Assembly: GCA_002353635.1 (NCBI GenBank)
Contig: DEKA01000043.1
Location: forward strand, 7,241-60,724
Origin: Lachnospiraceae bacterium UBA2734
GTDB taxonomy: Bacteria; Bacillota; Clostridia; Lachnospirales; Lachnospiraceae
Reading direction: 5' to 3'
Length of the DNA: 53,484 nucleotides
Made by a program: the position numbers and the translations under genes. Position 1 is the first letter of the stretch. Each line of letters starts with the position of its first letter. The notes under the pieces were generated by a model. That model did no database searches. It saw only the letters and a program-made list of their open reading frames with translations, and was not told the origin of the DNA. Below are positions 16,815-24,157 of this stretch, in pieces.

Positions 16815-16954
16815 ATAGTTTCCTTTCCAGTTGAATGTATATCCGAAGGTGCGTGGTCAAAGACGGCTGCTGCATCGCAGAATCTTTCCCTGTCTGCGGT
16901 CAGCGCGATCAGTTCCCGCCCCTCAAAGTCACTTCTCCCACGCTGTGCCGAAGA

Positions 16955-18142
16955 TTAGCGATAGCACTCCTCCACAAATTTCCGGATAACCGGGAGGGAT
17001 CTCTTCACCTTCTCTGTGTCCACGCAGTACGCAAGGCGGCAGTACCCCGGTGCGCCGAATCCGTCGCAGGGCACGAAGATGAGATCATACTGCATAGCTT
17101 TTCTGCAGAAGGAGACAGCATCCTCTTCAAGGGTTTTGGGCATGATATAGAACGTTCCGCCCGGCCTCTGCACGGTGAAGCCCAGATCTTTGAGCGTATC
17201 GTACAGAAGATTCATATTTGTCTCATACACGGACAGGTCCGCCGTCTCATCCACTGTATCTGCCGCCGCCATCTGGATCAGCGAAGACGGGCAGTTGTGC
17301 CCGATTCCTCTGGAAATCTGGCCAAAGACAGCCGTCAGCTCGTCCGCATGCTCACAGGCGGGATTGACCGCCACATAGCCGATTCTCTCACCGGGCACGG
17401 ACAGGGACTTCGAGAACGAGTAGCAGGTCAGCGTGTGCGGATAGTAATGTGCCGGATAGGGAACCTTTTTCCCATCAAAGGCAATCTCTCTGTACGGCTC
17501 GTCCGAGATCAGCACAATGTTGTGTCCGTACTGTGCGCTGCGGCGGGCAAGGCGCTCCGAGAGCTCCTTCAGTGTCTCCTCAGAGTAGACGACGCCGGAG
17601 GGATTGTTGGGTGAGTTGATGAGGACTGCTGCCGTATTCTCATCGACGGCCTTCTCGAATCCGTCGAAGTTGATCTGGAAATCTGAGAATCTGGCCGGCA
17701 CAACGCGGATCTGCGCCCCTGTCTCATTGATATACGGCCCGTACTCGGGAAAATACGGTGCGAACACGATCACGTTCTGTCCGGGCACCGTGACTGCGCG
17801 GACTGCGTGCGCAATGGCACCTGCGCACCCCGCCGTCGGGAAAATATGTTCTGCCTTATAGTCAATGCCAAAGCGCCGCCGGAGCGATGCAGCGATCTTC
17901 TCCTTGACACCCGGCAGTCCAAGGCTCGGGCTGTATCCGTGGAGCTTCACCGGCTCCATCGTCTCCAAAAGATGCACGGCATCTGCATTGAAATCCCTGG
18001 GCGCCGGAACGGACGGATTGCCGAGACTGTAGTCAAATACATTCTCATAGCCGATTTCTGCTCCGCGGCGCGTTGCATACTCGGAGAGCTCGCGGATGAC
18101 TGATTTGTGGCCCAACATATCAAGATAATGCTGATTGATCAT
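16955..18142 (-). CDS. PLP-dependent class I aminotransferase
   Basis: A fold-type I aminotransferase (395 aa) of the AspC/AAT-like group. It shows FDYSLGNPSVPAP near the N-terminus, INSPNNPSGVVYS at about 175 (Asn and Pro near PLP), ISDEPYREI at about 218 and the Schiff-base lysine in YSFSKSLSVPGERIGYV at about 248. It probably transfers an amino group between an amino acid and 2-oxoglutarate; substrate cannot be read from sequence. SD AGAGGAATT precedes the ATG, and a promoter is at 18192-18219. The frame stays open for 47 codons beyond the TAA stop up to uppP (see findings). Confidence 0.88.
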   Translation of the reverse strand: MINQHYLDMLGHKSVIRELSEYATRRGAEIGYENVFDYSLGNPSVPAPRDFNADAVHLLETMEPVKLHGYSPSLGLPGVKEKIAASLRRRFGIDYKAEHIFPTAGCAGAIAHAVRAVTVPGQNVIVFAPYFPEYGPYINETGAQIRVVPARFSDFQINFDGFEKAVDENTAAVLINSPNNPSGVVYSEETLKELSERLARRSAQYGHNIVLISDEPYREIAFDGKKVPYPAHYYPHTLTCYSFSKSLSVPGERIGYVAVNPACEHADELTAVFGQISRGIGHNCPSSLIQMAAADTVDETADLSVYETNMNLLYDTLKDLGFTVQRPGGTFYIMPKTLEEDAVSFCRKAMQYDLIFVPCDGFGAPGYCRLAYCVDTEKVKRSLPVIRKFVEECYR

Positions 18143-18191
18143 AGTAATTCCTCTGTATGTTTTATTCCGCCGGAACCAACCGGCTATAGAA

Positions 18192-18219
18192 ATAATATAC
18201 TATTCAGAAATCATAGCAA
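18192..18219 (-). promoter_or_regulatory. Promoter upstream of the aminotransferase
   Basis: Minus-strand TTGCTA (18214-18219), 16 bases, TATTAT (18192-18197), followed by a short GCCGGTT..CCGGC palindrome before the start. Confidence 0.6.
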
Positions 18220-18258
18220 ATAAAAGAAGGGGCGAAATTAAACAAAAGATAAATCTTC

Positions 18259-19107
18259 CTAAGACATCCGGTAGCACAGCATCTCTCTCCCCTCGTGCAT
18301 GCAGATGCCTATTTTCTCCATGTGAAGACTGTGCAGAAGAGCGATGGAAGGCTGGTTGTCCTGATCGGTATAGATCATCACTCTGTCTATGCCAAGAACA
18401 TCCCGCACATAGCGGGCGACAGCCTCGGTGATTTCCCTGGCGATTCCCTTTCTTCGCATATCGGAGCGGATAATGTAGCCATACGAAATGTCCTTTTCAT
18501 CGCCGGAAGGCAGGTCAAAGCCGGCCCGTCCGATGATCTCTCCGCTCTTTCGATCCTCAATCACCCACATGCCAAAGCCGTAGAAGCGGTACACGTTGTA
18601 CCGGTAGGCATGGATGATCTTTCTCTCCATCTCCGTATCCTCAGAGGGCGGCGTGAGAAACTGCCGCGCCTTTTCATCATAGAGTTTTCGGATCGAAGGC
18701 AGGTCGTCCTCTGTCATCTCCCGCAGGGTGCACCTCTCTGTCTCCAGAATTGTCCAGGGCAGGTCGGCTGCCCTCTGATAGAGTTTGATCAGTGTTTCCC
18801 GGTCAAGGTCACCCGGATTGGAGACCAGGTAATCGAGACCATGGAATTTCTCAGCTTCGTTTCCTTTATGAAGGTACCCCTCAACAGCGTACCCCTGCGC
18901 CTTCAGCTCATCGCAGAGCGCTGCGCTGTCACAGAGAACCAGTGTTCCTCTCTTTTCGATCTGCGCGGGATTTACCTGCACTTCCTCCACCTCCTCACGA
19001 AGGAGAGGTACTGCAGTCTTCAGTTCATTATTGCACAGCGGCAGGTAATTCTCCGGAATCCGAAAAACAATCCGCCGCAGGATGTTCTGCTCTTCCGTCT
19101 CGTTCAT
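18259..19107 (-). CDS. GNAT family N-acetyltransferase, two-domain
   Basis: The C-terminal half of this 282-residue protein is a RimJ/RimL-like GNAT domain: TERCTLREMTEDDLPSIRKLYDE, then IIGRAGFDLPSGDEKDISYGYII, the acetyl-CoA loop RSDMRRKGIAREITEAV, and QDNQPSIALLHSLHMEKIG. The N-terminal 120 residues resemble no catalytic domain I know. They carry GTLVLCDSAALCDELKAQGYAVEGYLHKGNEAEKF-type text, split here only to describe it as a small alpha/beta unit with a helix after LCDS. Substrate is unknown. Promoter at 19182-19209. It ends 116 bases before the aminotransferase, on the same strand. Confidence 0.82.
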   Translation of the reverse strand: MNETEEQNILRRIVFRIPENYLPLCNNELKTAVPLLREEVEEVQVNPAQIEKRGTLVLCDSAALCDELKAQGYAVEGYLHKGNEAEKFHGLDYLVSNPGDLDRETLIKLYQRAADLPWTILETERCTLREMTEDDLPSIRKLYDEKARQFLTPPSEDTEMERKIIHAYRYNVYRFYGFGMWVIEDRKSGEIIGRAGFDLPSGDEKDISYGYIIRSDMRRKGIAREITEAVARYVRDVLGIDRVMIYTDQDNQPSIALLHSLHMEKIGICMHEGREMLCYRMS

Positions 19108-19181
19108 AATTTGTTCATATCTACTTCAAAAAAGCTTCAAATGAAAACCATTTTCAGGTCACGATTGCTCCGTATACTTTA

Positions 19182-19209
19182 ATCATAGCAAAGCGATGAG
19201 CCAATACAA
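19182..19209 (-). promoter_or_regulatory. Probable promoter of the GNAT gene
   Basis: Minus-strand TTGTAT (19204-19209), 16 bases, TATGAT (19182-19187), about 75 bases before the start codon. It overlaps the start of the plus-strand unit described next. Confidence 0.5.
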
Positions 19210-19390
19210 CATGCTAATGACTTTTTCATAATAGTGCCAGCGATCCGAGAGGGTTGCTGGCATCCTCCCTTTTATAGGGGCTTTATTTTCCGTATGGCTC
19301 CTCAAAAGGCAGCAATCCCGTATTACTCTTCAAAAGACAACATCGCCGCAGGGAACAGATATTCCATCTGTCCTCTGCGGCTTTTCTTTT
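19185..19390 (+). ncRNA. Candidate small RNA with own promoter and terminator
   Basis: The 312-base gap between two minus-strand genes holds a plus-strand unit. TTTTCA (19151-19156), 16 bases and TATACT (19173-19178) form a promoter. An 11-bp hairpin follows at 19236-19262 (GCCAGC..GCTGGC, tight GAGA-type loop). Then comes a pyrimidine stretch TCCTCCC at 19263-19269, complementary to a Shine-Dalgarno. A strong intrinsic terminator at 19345-19381 ends the unit, with T run TTTTCTTTT. No convincing reading frame is enclosed. The terminator's T run is on the plus strand although no plus-strand gene is nearby, which is the main argument. Confidence 0.4.
19345..19390 (+). terminator. Intrinsic terminator between trpZ and GNAT genes
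   Basis: Stem GCCGCAG..GAACAGAT/ATCTGT..CTGCGGC followed by TTTTCTTTT on the plus strand. On the minus strand it lies about 40 bases past the ABC ATPase stop and may also stop that operon, with a weaker tail. Confidence 0.75.
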
Positions 19391-19419
19391 CTCAGATACT
19401 GCAATATTGCAGCTGAATA

Positions 19420-20247
19420 TCATTGCGACAGCAGAATTCTGTCGTTGTCGAGCTCCTTCCCGGCATTGACGGAGAATTCCTCGAGAAGATCATCGACGCT
19501 CATGTGCGCTCTTTTCTCCCCGCTGACATCCAGAACGATTCTGCCGCCGCTCATCATGAGCGTGCGGTTTCCCATCTCCAGTGCCTGATGCATATTGTGG
19601 GTCACCATAAGACAGGTGATATGGTGCTGCTCCACGATCTTCTGTGTGAGATCGAGGACCTTCTGCGCCGTTGCGGGATCGAGTGCTGCCGTGTGCTCGT
19701 CCAGAAGAAGGAGCTTCGGTGTCACAATGGTTGCCATCAGCAGCGTCAGCGCCTGCCTCTGTCCGCCGGAGAGAAGCCCCACAGGACTCGTCATCCGATC
19801 CTCAAGCCCCATGCCGAGGTGAGAGAGCTGTTCCCGGAACATCTCCCTCTCCGATTTCGTGATCCGGCAGAACCCCTGCAGGAATCTGTGCATCGGCGAG
19901 CTGCTCTCTGCGGAGGAAGCGCGCAGATAGGCGACAGCAAGATTCTCCTCGATCGTCATGTGCGGCGCTGTTCCCATGAGCGGGTCCTGAAAGAGACGCC
20001 CGATGCAGCGGCTCCGGATGTGCTCCTTCTCGAACGTAATGTCTTTTCCATCCAGAATAATTCTGCCCTCGTCTGTGATAAATGACCCGGCGATGGCATT
20101 AAACATAGTTGATTTGCCTGCGCCGTTGGAGCCGACAATGGTCGCAAAATCGCCGTCCGGCAGCTCCAGACTCAGATGACTGAGGGCCTTTTTTTCATTG
20201 ACAGTGCCCTTGTTGAAGGTTTTACTGATCTCTCTTATGGACAGCAT
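19420..20247 (-). CDS. trpZ: ABC transporter ATPase (TrpZ-type)
   Basis: The ATPase subunit (275 aa) of the putative tryptophan importer. Walker A is GSNGAGKST at about 37, the Q-loop FQDPLMG, the signature LLSGGQRQALTLLMA, Walker B LLLLDEHTAALDP, and the switch histidine VTHNMHQALEMG. It energises uptake with the permease and lipoprotein encoded just upstream. Its ATG shares one base with the permease stop (TGATG) and has AAGGAGG seven bases before it, implying translational coupling. Substrate assignment rests on the T-box, not on this protein. Confidence 0.9.
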   Translation of the reverse strand: MLSIREISKTFNKGTVNEKKALSHLSLELPDGDFATIVGSNGAGKSTMFNAIAGSFITDEGRIILDGKDITFEKEHIRSRCIGRLFQDPLMGTAPHMTIEENLAVAYLRASSAESSSPMHRFLQGFCRITKSEREMFREQLSHLGMGLEDRMTSPVGLLSGGQRQALTLLMATIVTPKLLLLDEHTAALDPATAQKVLDLTQKIVEQHHITCLMVTHNMHQALEMGNRTLMMSGGRIVLDVSGEKRAHMSVDDLLEEFSVNAGKELDNDRILLSQ

Positions 20248-21212
20248 CAGCGCGCCTCCTTATCTGCAGGGTTATCTCCCGCGTCCGCACGCGCTCTTGT
20301 TCTTCTGCCGATTCTCTTCTCCATCTGAAAACGAAGCATCTCTTTCGCTGCCGGAGCCGCAATGGCCACAGCAACGATCAGGGCAGAGACGAGCTTAAAA
20401 GCTTCCGTCGGCACATTGAGTCGAAGGGCGATGGCCATAATAAAGCGATAAAGTACCGCACCTGCAACGACGCCCGCGATCCGTGCAGGCATCTTTCCCC
20501 TGCCAAAAAGCGTCTCACCGATGATGAGAGACGCAAGTGCAATCGTCACCATGCCTGTACCCAGGTTGATGTCAGCCATCTTGTTGTACTGGGCGATCAG
20601 GGCGCCCGCCATACCCGTGAGGGAATTGGAGACGCACAGACCGATCGTGATCATCAGTCCGGGATTAATCGAGGAGGCGCGCACCATGGGCGAGGAATCG
20701 CCCGTAGCCCGGATGGAGAGGCCAAGTCTTGTCCCGAGAAACCACCACAGCAGCAGGCATGCAGCACCCACAAGAACCAGAAGGAGAACCAGTGCGCTCC
20801 AGTCGCCCCAGCCGGCGGCATCCGAGAGTCCGGCGATCATGGAGAACACGGTGTCCTTTCCAAAAATGGAGAGATTGGACGAAAAGCCCATGACCGCCAG
20901 ATTGACAGTATAAAGACCCGTATTCACGATGATGCCGGCGAGAATGCTCGGCACGCCGAACACCGTCTGCAGGGATGCCGTGACGAACCCGGAACACGCA
21001 CCCGCTGCCATGGCGCACACGATGCCAAGAACCGGATGTCCCGCGATCGTCATCGTCGCGCCGACTGCACACCCGAGGGTGTAGCAGCCGTCCGTCGACA
21101 GATCACAGATATTGAGAATGCTGAAGCTGAGGAACAGTGACAGCGCGATCAGTGAATAAATCAGTCCGACTTCCAGCGCCGTCTGTACAATGCCTGCTGT
21201 AAAAAATCCCAC
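20247..21212 (-). CDS. trpY: ABC transporter permease (TrpY-type)
   Basis: A membrane permease (321 aa) of the branched-chain/TrpY-like BPD_transp_2 group, with about eight to nine hydrophobic segments (GLIYSLIALSLFLSFSILNICDLSTDG; then SGFVTASLQTVFGVPSILAGIIVNTGLY). The text MVRASSINPGLMITIGLCVSNSLTGMAG is typical of permeases paired with PF04392-type binding proteins. The start is a GTG with GGGGAG about eight bases upstream; no nearby ATG has a Shine-Dalgarno. The C-terminus is Arg-rich and cytoplasmic. Confidence 0.9.
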   Translation of the reverse strand: MGFFTAGIVQTALEVGLIYSLIALSLFLSFSILNICDLSTDGCYTLGCAVGATMTIAGHPVLGIVCAMAAGACSGFVTASLQTVFGVPSILAGIIVNTGLYTVNLAVMGFSSNLSIFGKDTVFSMIAGLSDAAGWGDWSALVLLLVLVGAACLLLWWFLGTRLGLSIRATGDSSPMVRASSINPGLMITIGLCVSNSLTGMAGALIAQYNKMADINLGTGMVTIALASLIIGETLFGRGKMPARIAGVVAGAVLYRFIMAIALRLNVPTEAFKLVSALIVAVAIAAPAAKEMLRFQMEKRIGRRTRARADAGDNPADKEAR

Positions 21213-21231
21213 TTTTCTTACTCCCCGGAGA

Positions 21232-22401
21232 TCAGTTGCTGAAGTTCTCCGCCGTTGTTGTCTCCTCGATATCGGAGCAGTACGGCTTGAAAGCTTCCTC
21301 TGCCTTTGTCAGATCAATGCCTAGTGCCTTTGCGGTATCCGTGTTAATAGTTGCAATACCATTATCAAATGTTACCACAGGATATGTTGCAGGGTCCTTG
21401 CCATTTACAAGAACATCTGCCGTGATATCTGCCGTCGACTTGCCGAGGTCCTTGTAATTGATGCCAAAGCCGAGGAATGCGCCGTTAAGGGCGAAGGAAT
21501 CTGCACCGGTGTAGTGCGGAATGCCGGCCTTGATGAACTTCTCATAGATAGCAAGCTCTGCATTCATGATCGTATTGTCTGTGGGTGTGAAAACAGCGTC
21601 CACGCCGGAGGCGATCAGCGCATCCGCTGCCTGGCTGACCTCATCTGTAGAGGTGCCGGTCTTCTCGACATACTTTACACCCTTCTTGTCCAGGAAATCC
21701 TTTGCCTCCTGAATGGCCTTCGCGGAGGAGTCCTCGCTCTTGGAGTAGAGAAGTCCTACGCTCTTTGCATCCGGATTCTCTGCGAAGATGAGGTTCATGA
21801 TCGCCTCGGTATTGAGTGCATCCGATGTACCTGTTATGTTGGCGCCGGGTGCATCCATGGACTTCACAAGCCCTGCACCTACAGGATCTGTCACAGCCGA
21901 GAAAATGATCGGTGTGTCATCGCCCTCATAAGTCGACTGCACAATCTGTGCGGCAGGTGTTGCGATGGCGATGACGGCATCCACGCCGTCGGACTTGAGC
22001 TGCGCGGCGATCTGGTTGAGCGTTGTGGCATCTCCCTCGCCGTTGAAGAAGTAGTCGCTGTAGTCAAATGTAACGCCGAGCTCCTGGCCCTTTGCATCCA
22101 GTTCCTTCTCGGCACTGTCCGTGATCTGGTTCAGGGATGCGTGATCCATGTACTGTACAATGCCGACCTTGTATTCCTTACCGGAAGCAGCGGCGGTTTC
22201 CGTGCCCGCCTCTGCTGCAGCAGTGTCCGCCTGCGCTGCATCGCTCTGCGTATCTGCAGAGGATGCATCCGCCTGTGCAGTGGAGGCAGAAGCGGTCGTA
22301 TCCGCCGCGGAGCTGCCGGAAGAGGAAGAGCTGCCGCACCCCGCGAGAAGTGCTGTGCCAAGACCTGCTGCAAGAACAACTGCCATGACTTTGTTTTTCA
22401 T
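21232..22401 (-). CDS. trpX: ABC transporter substrate-binding lipoprotein (TrpX-type)
   Basis: The secreted lipoprotein (389 aa) has signal MKNKVMAVVLAAGLGTALLAGC with lipobox LAGC at 19-22. A Ser/Ala/Asp-rich linker of about 50 residues follows, then a PF04392-type (ABC_sub_bind) two-lobe domain: KVGIVQYMDHASLNQI, AVIAIATPAAQIVQS, PIIFSAVTDPVGAGLV and VFTPTDNTIM. This family includes the TrpX proteins predicted to bind tryptophan. The T-box leader with a UGG specifier supports that directly. AAAGGAGG lies close before the ATG. First gene of a three-gene operon. Confidence 0.92.
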   Translation of the reverse strand: MKNKVMAVVLAAGLGTALLAGCGSSSSSGSSAADTTASASTAQADASSADTQSDAAQADTAAAEAGTETAAASGKEYKVGIVQYMDHASLNQITDSAEKELDAKGQELGVTFDYSDYFFNGEGDATTLNQIAAQLKSDGVDAVIAIATPAAQIVQSTYEGDDTPIIFSAVTDPVGAGLVKSMDAPGANITGTSDALNTEAIMNLIFAENPDAKSVGLLYSKSEDSSAKAIQEAKDFLDKKGVKYVEKTGTSTDEVSQAADALIASGVDAVFTPTDNTIMNAELAIYEKFIKAGIPHYTGADSFALNGAFLGFGINYKDLGKSTADITADVLVNGKDPATYPVVTFDNGIATINTDTAKALGIDLTKAEEAFKPYCSDIEETTTAENFSN

Positions 22402-22449
22402 AATGACCTCCTTTGTGAAAGCGATATGCTATTAAACCCCCGTTTCTGA

Positions 22450-22565
22450 GCTGCGCGCCTGCGCTCATGTCGCGCTGTCGCGCTATGCAGCGTGGAAAAC
22501 ATCGTCCATTCCTGGAGCAAGCTCCGGAATGTCCGCTGTTTTCACGCTGCGCACCGCTTGTAGTT
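22450..22565 (-). repeat. Dispersed structured repeat, copy 2
   Basis: Minus-strand reading: left box AACTACAAGCGGTGC, then a long hairpin (GCAGCGTG.AAAACA with its partner, inner stem around GGAGC/GCTCC), then right box at 22450-22486 with GCGACAGCGCGACATGAGCG. The right box agrees with copy 1 at about 34 of 37 bases. It sits between the T-box terminator and trpX, so it is part of the trp mRNA leader. Confidence 0.82.
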
Positions 22566-22570
22566 ATGCG

Positions 22571-22846
22571 CAAAAGAAAGCGTCCCAGAAACTCCTTGTT
22601 TCTGAGACGCCAAACATTCTTATTCAGCGCGGTGCCACTCAAATTGGCTGATCGCCCACTCTGCACGCACTAACATGCGCTCCGCGATGATAACGGGTCC
22701 GGTTCCCGTCAGCGCCTAACGATAATACATTCGCATCATCCTCGGGCTGCCCTCAAAAGTCCATTCATCAGTTCACGCCGTGCGGCTTCGCACCAACTGC
22801 CGCTCTCTGTGCCTTTGTTCCCTGACTACTAATCTTTCTCACAGGT
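22571..22846 (-). promoter_or_regulatory. T-box leader, tryptophan specifier
   Basis: Minus-strand order of elements: AGTAGTCAGGGAAC, CACAGAGAG (22802-22811), GTTGGTGCGAA, GATGAATGGACTTTTGAGG with the specifier TGG at 22761-22763, and the T-box core GAGTGGCACCGCG (22628-22640). A terminator stem, GCGTC.CAGAAAC/GTTTCTG.GACGC, follows at 22580-22610 with T run CTTTCTTTTG. Uncharged tRNA-Trp would favour the antiterminator and switch on trpXYZ. Position of the specifier after GAA and before A.CTTTTGAG follows known T-boxes. The assignment is by eye, not by covariance search. Confidence 0.92.
22580..22610 (-). terminator. T-box attenuator terminator
   Basis: Stem of 12 paired bases with one bulge on each side, followed on the minus strand by CTTTCTTTTG. 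It is the off-state of the T-box switch. Confidence 0.88.
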
Positions 22847-22873
22847 TTGTCATATTCAGTTGGATTAACAGGG

Positions 22874-22902
22874 ATATTAATACATTCCGTGAGAATTTTC
22901 AA
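22874..22902 (-). promoter_or_regulatory. Promoter of the trpXYZ operon
   Basis: Minus-strand TTGAAA (22897-22902), 17 bases, TAATAT (22874-22879), directly before the T-box and just after the crh-like stop. The leader is about 465 bases, unusually long because a repeat copy lies within it. Confidence 0.8.
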
Positions 22903-22922
22903 TCCCTTTTCTTAATAATTTC

Positions 22923-23186
22923 TCAGCGGCTCTGGCCTGTCGTGACGAACTGCTCAATATCGCTGATCGCTTTTTCCTCATCATCCCCATCGGCGGAAAC
23001 GAGCATCTGGTCGCCGTTGTCGAGCTCCAGTGACATCATTCCCATGATGCTCTTGGCATTAACCCGCTTTGTGCCCAGCTCGATATACACCCTGCTGTCA
23101 TACCGGCTGGCAACCTGCACGAGCTCCGCGATCGGGCGGGCCTCAAGGCCTCCCTTTAATGCGATGGTCATAGACTTTTTAATCAT
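22923..23186 (-). CDS. crh: Crh-like HPr homologue with Glu at position 15
   Basis: An HPr fold of 87 residues. Where HPr has GIHARP, this has GLEARP: the PTS histidine at position 15 is glutamate. The regulatory serine is kept at exactly position 46 in VNAKSIMGMMSLEL. Bacillus Crh has Gln15 and keeps Ser46; it is phosphorylated by HprK and co-activates CcpA rather than carrying PTS phosphate. In Bacillus crh directly follows whiA, as here (8-base overlap), and hprK is four genes upstream. So this is most likely a Crh-type regulator. An HPr duplicate that lost His15 independently is the alternative. SD GGAGGAGATT. Confidence 0.85.
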   Translation of the reverse strand: MIKKSMTIALKGGLEARPIAELVQVASRYDSRVYIELGTKRVNAKSIMGMMSLELDNGDQMLVSADGDDEEKAISDIEQFVTTGQSR

Positions 23187-24147
23187 AATCTCCTCCTGAC
23201 GTCCCCTTACCGTTCAACCTGGCCCCCTGCGCCAGTTCAGTCAGCTTTCTCAGTCTGTGATTGACGCCTGACTTGCCTACCTTTGGCGTGAACTTCTCCC
23301 CCAGTTCCTGGAGGGATAAGTCCGGATACCGCAGCCGCAGCTCCGCCGTCTGCCGGAGCGCCGCAGGAAGTGCTGCGAACACTTCCTTTCTGTCCATCAG
23401 ATACCGGATATCCTCAATCTGTCTGCGTGCGGCATTCACAGTCTTTCTGATGTTCGCCGTCTCACAGTTGACCTGGCGGTTGACCCTGCCCCGCATGGAC
23501 TTGACGATCCTTGCATTGACCAGCTGCATGGCACAGATGCCGGCGCCGCACAGATTCAGAATATTCTCAATCGTTCCGGCATCTTTGGTATAGACAACGC
23601 TGCGCTCTGCGCGGCGCTGCTGCTTCATCACAATCCCGTATCTTCTCAGATACTGCTGCAGCTGACAGGCATACTGCCCGCTGCACGAAAAAGAAAGATG
23701 GTATTCCTTCTCTGGATCACTCACTGAACCATTGCAGACAAAGGTATCTGCAATATAGGATCTGATACAGGAATCGCTCCGGAGAAGATGTGGATGCACA
23801 CCGGCAGAAGTCCCCGTTCCGTCAGGGCCGAACTGCATCTGTGCATTCCTTGAGAACTGCAAAATGACGTCCTGTGTCAAAATATCTGACAAATCGATGG
23901 TTTTTCCGCTATCATTTTGCCAATAATCTGACACGACAACAATTTTAGCTGTTTTCTCCAGCAATGTAAAGAGGAGTGCTCTTCCAGGGCTCCCATCCCT
24001 TGGGATCTCCATGTGCAGCCGCCCGCTTTTTTCCTTCGAAAAAACGCCCATGCAGGCAGCTGCCGCCGCAAGTCCGGCCATCTGCGCATCGCGCTGCGCC
24101 GGGACATGCCGGACGATCTCCTTCTTGACTTCCGTTGAAAATGACAT
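23179..24147 (-). CDS. whiA: WhiA family DNA-binding protein
   Basis: A 322-residue WhiA homologue with an N-terminal LAGLIDADG-like domain (MSFSTEVKKEIVRHVPAQRDAQMAGLAAAAACMGVF; SDSCIRSYIADTFVCNGSVSDPEKEYHLSF). The C-terminal helix-turn-helix appears in LPAALRQTAELRLRYPDLSLQELGEKFTPKVGKSGVNHRLRKL. In Actinobacteria WhiA controls sporulation septation; in Bacillus it affects division and chromosome organisation. It follows rapZ by ten bases and its stop overlaps the crh-like start. The yvcK/mgfK gene that usually sits between rapZ and whiA is absent. Confidence 0.95.
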   Translation of the reverse strand: MSFSTEVKKEIVRHVPAQRDAQMAGLAAAAACMGVFSKEKSGRLHMEIPRDGSPGRALLFTLLEKTAKIVVVSDYWQNDSGKTIDLSDILTQDVILQFSRNAQMQFGPDGTGTSAGVHPHLLRSDSCIRSYIADTFVCNGSVSDPEKEYHLSFSCSGQYACQLQQYLRRYGIVMKQQRRAERSVVYTKDAGTIENILNLCGAGICAMQLVNARIVKSMRGRVNRQVNCETANIRKTVNAARRQIEDIRYLMDRKEVFAALPAALRQTAELRLRYPDLSLQELGEKFTPKVGKSGVNHRLRKLTELAQGARLNGKGTSGGDYD

Positions 24148-24157
24148 GGAACCGCCC

